Shown here one piece after another: positions 32,975 through 35,138 of a DNA stretch of 35,138 nucleotides. The DNA lies in the NCBI GenBank assembly GCA_937902455.1, contig CALELI010000061.1, forward strand, positions 1-35,138, given 5' to 3'. The stretch's first letter is position 1; every line of letters begins with the position of its first letter. The notes beneath the pieces are model-generated. The model was given only the letters and a program-made list of their open reading frames with translations. It was not told the origin of the DNA and searched no databases. The position numbers and the translations under genes are program-made. Origin of the DNA: an uncultured Prevotellaceae bacterium. Its GTDB lineage: Bacteria > Bacteroidota > Bacteroidia > Bacteroidales > Bacteroidaceae.

Positions 32975-33670
32975 TTACATCAACAATTTTATTGCAGCAC
33001 ATACCTTTCTAACGTGGTCAAGACCATACAACATCGAGTCGCTATCAATGTCCATCCATGCAAACAGACGATGAACTCGTTCGTACTGAGTTATGATGTA
33101 GCTTGTGTCTACAGTCGAAGTACCGAGGGCAAAGCAGATGGGTTCGTGGTGCGCTATGCGATTGCGAAGCGTATTCACCTTGTCAAGTTCATTGAACATG
33201 TAGGTGTGGTTATACTGTATGGAAGGGGTGGAGGTAGGCTTATTTGGAAATACAGCAAGCAGACAACGTCCTGTAACCGCAAATTGTTCGCGTGAGAACA
33301 TGTGCTTCCATACACCAAACTCCATCTCGGAGAGTAAACCTACATGCGAATAGGGTTTGCCCATTTCCTGTAGTCTTCTGTAACCACCACGCACGATATT
33401 CGCCGTTCGTGACAGACGTGGTGTGTCAAAGATGCCTCCAACCTGAAATGAATCCATCAGCCAGTCGTTACCGAGTGAGAGGCGTAGACGCTGATCTATG
33501 GCGTTGCGCAATGTCACCTCGAAGCAACTCAATATGGTAAACATCTCCTGCGACAAACGTAGGTTATACCTGTAGAGCGTCATCGCCTTTCGAGTGTCGT
33601 TATTGCACGCATCAAGGTATCTTTTGAGCCTTTCAGGTGACATGGCTTGTTCAAAATCGTTAAAAATCAT
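32975..33670 (-). CDS. Abi family protein (AbiF/AbiD-like, HEPN RNase)
   Basis: The 231-residue protein matches the Abi_2 family: an N-terminal helical region with EVTLRNAIDQRL near residue 51-62, FGVWKHMFS in the middle, and a C-terminal VNTLRNRIAHHEPI in which R169-x4-H174 is the HEPN catalytic motif. HEPN proteins of this kind act in abortive infection, usually as RNases. A compact hairpin RNA unit with its own promoter lies in the upstream gap; abiF genes are known to be associated with a structured RNA motif. A leftward promoter at 33838-33869 could give this gene a ~165-nt leader passing through the same hairpin. Confidence 0.82.
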   Translation of the reverse strand: MIFNDFEQAMSPERLKRYLDACNNDTRKAMTLYRYNLRLSQEMFTILSCFEVTLRNAIDQRLRLSLGNDWLMDSFQVGGIFDTPRLSRTANIVRGGYRRLQEMGKPYSHVGLLSEMEFGVWKHMFSREQFAVTGRCLLAVFPNKPTSTPSIQYNHTYMFNELDKVNTLRNRIAHHEPICFALGTSTVDTSYIITQYERVHRLFAWMDIDSDSMLYGLDHVRKVCAAIKLLM

Positions 33671-33698
33671 ATAATTTTTCTACTTTTCTGTCATTTTA

Positions 33699-33730
33699 TT
33701 TGCTGGAATACAGAAAAATCCATATCTTTG
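33699..33730 (+). promoter_or_regulatory. Rightward promoter of small RNA unit
   Basis: TTTG at 33699-33702, a 20-bp spacer and TATCTTTG at 33723-33730 match the consensus fully. No protein-coding gene follows on this strand; the only thing downstream is a GC-rich hairpin and a T-run. Confidence 0.8.
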
Positions 33731-33734
33731 CAAC

Positions 33735-33786
33735 GTTGATTCCCCGTAACCTCTGACCTCGGTCAAGTTGCGGGGTCTAGTTTTTA
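33735..33786 (+). ncRNA. Candidate ~50-nt small RNA upstream of Abi gene
   Basis: After the promoter the predicted transcript holds CCCCGTAAC (33742-33750) paired with GTTGCGGGG (33767-33775), nine pairs with one G-T, and an inner TGACC/GGTCA (33754-33765). TCTAG and TTTTT (33781-33785) follow, like an intrinsic terminator. The unit is divergent from, and close to, the Abi gene (start 33670), and antisense to its likely leader. It could be the abiF-type RNA, an RNA antitoxin or simply a regulator. Confidence 0.6.
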
Positions 33787-33837
33787 TATCCTACATTGCA
33801 TTCTTGAACTTTGCATAATGTTCTAATTTCTGCTTTG

Positions 33838-33869
33838 CAAAGATACAAAAAATTTTCACACATCGCAAC
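33838..33869 (-). promoter_or_regulatory. Possible leftward promoter of Abi operon
   Basis: On the minus strand GTTG (33869-33866), 20 bp, TATCTTTG (33845-33838): a full -7 box with a 3-of-4 -33 match. It would give a leader of about 165 nt that includes the complement of the small RNA. Confidence 0.5.
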
Positions 33870-33907
33870 ACTACCCTGAAATATCGCAAACTTTCTCTGC
33901 AAAGCAA

Positions 33908-33979
33908 CAAAAAAGTTCTGGATTGACAATCCGGAGTAAGCCTCTTCCGCCTCATTCCCGTAAAGTCCAATCCAGAACT
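33908..33979 (-). terminator. Hairpin terminator after 52-codon ORF
   Basis: A 12-bp perfect inverted repeat (AGTTCTGGATTG 33914-33925 / CAATCCAGAACT 33968-33979) is followed on the minus strand by TTTTTTG. The loop is about 42 nt and contains a further CAATCC. It would end leftward transcripts before the Abi promoter. Confidence 0.55.
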
Positions 33980-34059
33980 AAATATGCCTACTTCATCGAC
34001 AACCTTGATGACCGTTTCTGACAAGTTCTTGGGATTGCCGAACTCATTGTTTTTCCATA

Positions 34060-34218
34060 CTATTTTTGAGAAGAGTCTAGAAACCGTTGAAGCAAGGGCT
34101 TCATTCTCTTCAACCATTCCTCGTCGGTCTCTTCGTCGTTGAGTTTGCCGATTCTGTCCTCCGGCTCCATCATAAGTTTCACGTGTGGAGGATAATCCTC
34201 CTGTTTCTTCACTGCCAT
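34060..34218 (-). CDS. Small hypothetical protein (52 aa)
   Basis: A 52-codon ORF starts ATG at 34216-34218 and ends TAG at 34060-34062. The product begins MAVKKQEDYPPHVKLMMEPE and continues RIGKLNDEETDEEWLKRMKP, ending LLQRFLDSSQK. It is highly charged with a protein-like pattern (no Cys, amphipathic C-terminal helix). The 108-codon ORF on the same strand at 33791-34117 is in another frame and is Arg/Cys-rich over this part, so this frame is preferred. It follows the frameshifted gene and overlaps its extended frame. Family unknown. Confidence 0.5.
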   Translation of the reverse strand: MAVKKQEDYPPHVKLMMEPEDRIGKLNDEETDEEWLKRMKPLLQRFLDSSQK

Positions 34219-34311
34219 ATACTATATAATTTAACAGACTTCCATATCCATCTTTATCATTCTCTGCAAGATACCTGATTATGTCTATAATGTTTTCTGC
34301 TACGCGACTTG

Positions 34312-34506
34312 TTATTGCGTTAAGGCAGTCAACAAGAGCATCCTTTTTTTGTCACTAAATATTTTGGAAATTATCTGCAATATCTGGCAAGGATATCTTG
34401 CCGTAGCGATTTCTGCTCTTCCTTTGTCAGTCAGTACGAAGAGTTCACATCCTTCCCGTTCTGTGAGTCCTGTTGTCTCCGATACCGAGTTCCTTGATGT
34501 GTTCAT
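34312..34506 (-). pseudogene. Frameshifted small gene (or slippage-read gene)
   Basis: From ATG 34506 the frame reads MNTSRNSVSETTGLTEREG, then CELFVLTDKGRAEIATARYP, then IISKIFSDKK, and stops after 64 codons. At the A7 tract (34344-34350) a -1 shift opens a protein-like continuation, KKDALVDCLNAITSRVAENI, IDIIRYLAENDKDGYGSLL, leading up to the 52-codon ORF. It may be a pseudogene, a sequencing error in the A-run, or a gene expressed by slippage on the A-run. The family is not recognised. The DNA upstream is a long repeat-bearing leader. Confidence 0.5.
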
Positions 34507-34530
34507 TGTATATTCCTTTCTTTGAATGAT

Positions 34531-34605
34531 GAAAAATAGCACTCAAAACCGTGTCCCTCCTTCGAGAAGAAGATCAACCTACTGTCGTTCCAAGTGCTAT
34601 GTGCA
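34531..34605 (-). repeat. 75-bp hairpin unit, copy 1
   Basis: First of two adjoining 75-bp units about 95% identical. Each unit is bounded by ATAGCACT/AGTGCTAT (8-bp inverted repeat). On the minus strand it contains an inner hairpin (TTCTTCT / AGGAGGG type) and ends TGCTATTTTTC. It lies 25 bp before the start of the frameshifted gene. Confidence 0.85.
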
Positions 34606-34680
34606 GAAAAATAGCACTCGAAACCGTGTCCCTCCTCCGAGAAGAAGATCAACCTGCTGTCGTTCCAAGTGCTATGTGCA
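34606..34680 (-). repeat. 75-bp hairpin unit, copy 2
   Basis: Second unit, differing from copy 1 at about three positions (CGAAACC, TCCGAG, CCTGCTG against CAAAACC, TTCGAG, CCTACTG). At least one difference (G/A) is in the apical loop of the inner hairpin, which leaves the stems intact. Confidence 0.85.
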
Positions 34681-34787
34681 AGGTTAATGTCTCCCCCGAG
34701 ACTCCATCAGTTCTGACTCGCACTTAGCTGAACACCGAAATGGTGAGCCGGAATTCCTTCCTGCGCAACAAAACAGTTGTTCTGGTG

Positions 34788-34818
34788 CAAATATAAGACA
34801 TTTATCGCAATGCTCAAA
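34788..34818 (-). promoter_or_regulatory. Promoter of a long structured leader
   Basis: On the minus strand TTTG (34818-34815), 19 bp, TATATTTG (34795-34788). Transcription would start near 34782 and cross both 75-bp units, giving a leader of about 275 nt to the ATG at 34506. Small hairpins (CACC-ATTTC-GGTG; GTCTC-GGGG-GAGAC) also lie in the leader. The rest of the gap to 35138 holds no gene that I can support. Confidence 0.7.
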
Positions 34819-35109
34819 ATTTTTCACGCTGTTTTCTCCAGCTGAGTCAGAATGTTCCTTTCAATCAGATGCAAAAATAGTGCTCCGAAACGACATTACC
34901 AAACATATCTGGATTGCAAACCTTGCAAACTGTTTTTTCTTGGGACACTGGGGCAAAAATGGGACGGTTCTGCTATCCACTTTCTGCACATGAGACAATG
35001 ACATCATAGGCAACTACAAGAATCAAAGGTTCGGCAGGCTCACCAACCAACAGTTGATGCAAAGGCTGTCAGAAAGGCTGCCTTTTTCATCCGTTCTATT
35101 CATAGTTAT

Positions 35110-35134
35110 CGTCATCGTTATCGTTATCGTACAG
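35110..35134. repeat. Short TTATCG/TCATCG hexamer run
   Basis: TTATCG, TCATCG, TTATCG, TTATCG repeat near the right edge. It is a low-complexity intergenic run. Confidence 0.6.
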
Positions 35135-35138
35135 AATG

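Noticed and set aside
33791..34117. 108-codon minus-strand ORF before the Abi gene
   Set aside because: Its first part is the wrong frame of the 52-codon ORF and its last part crosses a hairpin terminator and a promoter; composition is not protein-like there.
35049..35096. Possible terminator AAAGGC…GCCTTT near the right edge
   Set aside because: The stem is only about 6 bp with a long loop, too weak to support.

Overview
The window reads as chromosomal DNA of a Bacteroidota bacterium, order Bacteroidales, most likely a Prevotella-like member. Evidence: promoters of the Bacteroidetes type (TTTG, 19-20 bp, TAnnTTTG), no visible Shine-Dalgarno sequences, a gldH lipoprotein next to holB and ricT, a DUF4954 protein, and an HflX and an M16 lipoprotein of the type usual in that order. 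No rRNA, tRNA, CRISPR array or transposase gene was found.

Layout. (1) 1-5.9 kb, minus strand: M16 zinc-protease lipoprotein, DUF4954 beta-helix protein, HflX GTPase. (2) 6.3-9.1 kb, plus strand: holB, ricT, gldH. (3) 9.1-10.3 kb, minus: SpmAB-like membrane protein, tail-to-tail overlapping gldH. (4) 10.4-14.8 kb, plus: LptF/LptG permease, ribBA and a class I aminotransferase, ended by a bidirectional terminator. (5) 14.9-28.7 kb, minus: one long run of nucleotide-biosynthesis genes, transcribed pyrC-pyrK-pyrD-pyrF-pyrE-pyrB-purC2-purE-purL-purC1-purF-purM behind a good promoter before pyrC. It covers dihydroorotase to UMP (carA/carB absent) and five purine steps, one of them (SAICAR synthesis) with two divergent paralogues. 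(6) 28.8-35.1 kb, minus, accessory: a split hipBST-like toxin-antitoxin operon with a large inverted-repeat operator, a DUF4143 ATPase, a small ORF, an unknown protein paired with a HEPN-type Abi protein that has a small structured RNA unit at its promoter, a 52-codon ORF, a frameshifted gene, and a tandem pair of 75-bp hairpin units behind a strong promoter.

The most notable signals are not ordinary genes. At least ten gene junctions carry heptanucleotide microrepeats whose letters change but whose 7-nt register is kept, and many genes end inside them. Arrays of ACATTAAT phased every 11-12 bp sit at both 1-50 and 21.9-22.0 kb. Two ~200-bp palindromic MITE-like elements, with matched terminal repeats, 4-bp target duplications and compensatory base changes in their stems, sit inside the pur and pyr runs. 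The PurF lacks its N-terminal catalytic cysteine and other glutaminase residues while keeping its PRPP and Fe-S sites. The Abi gene with its overlapping small-RNA unit is the best candidate for a defence-type system.
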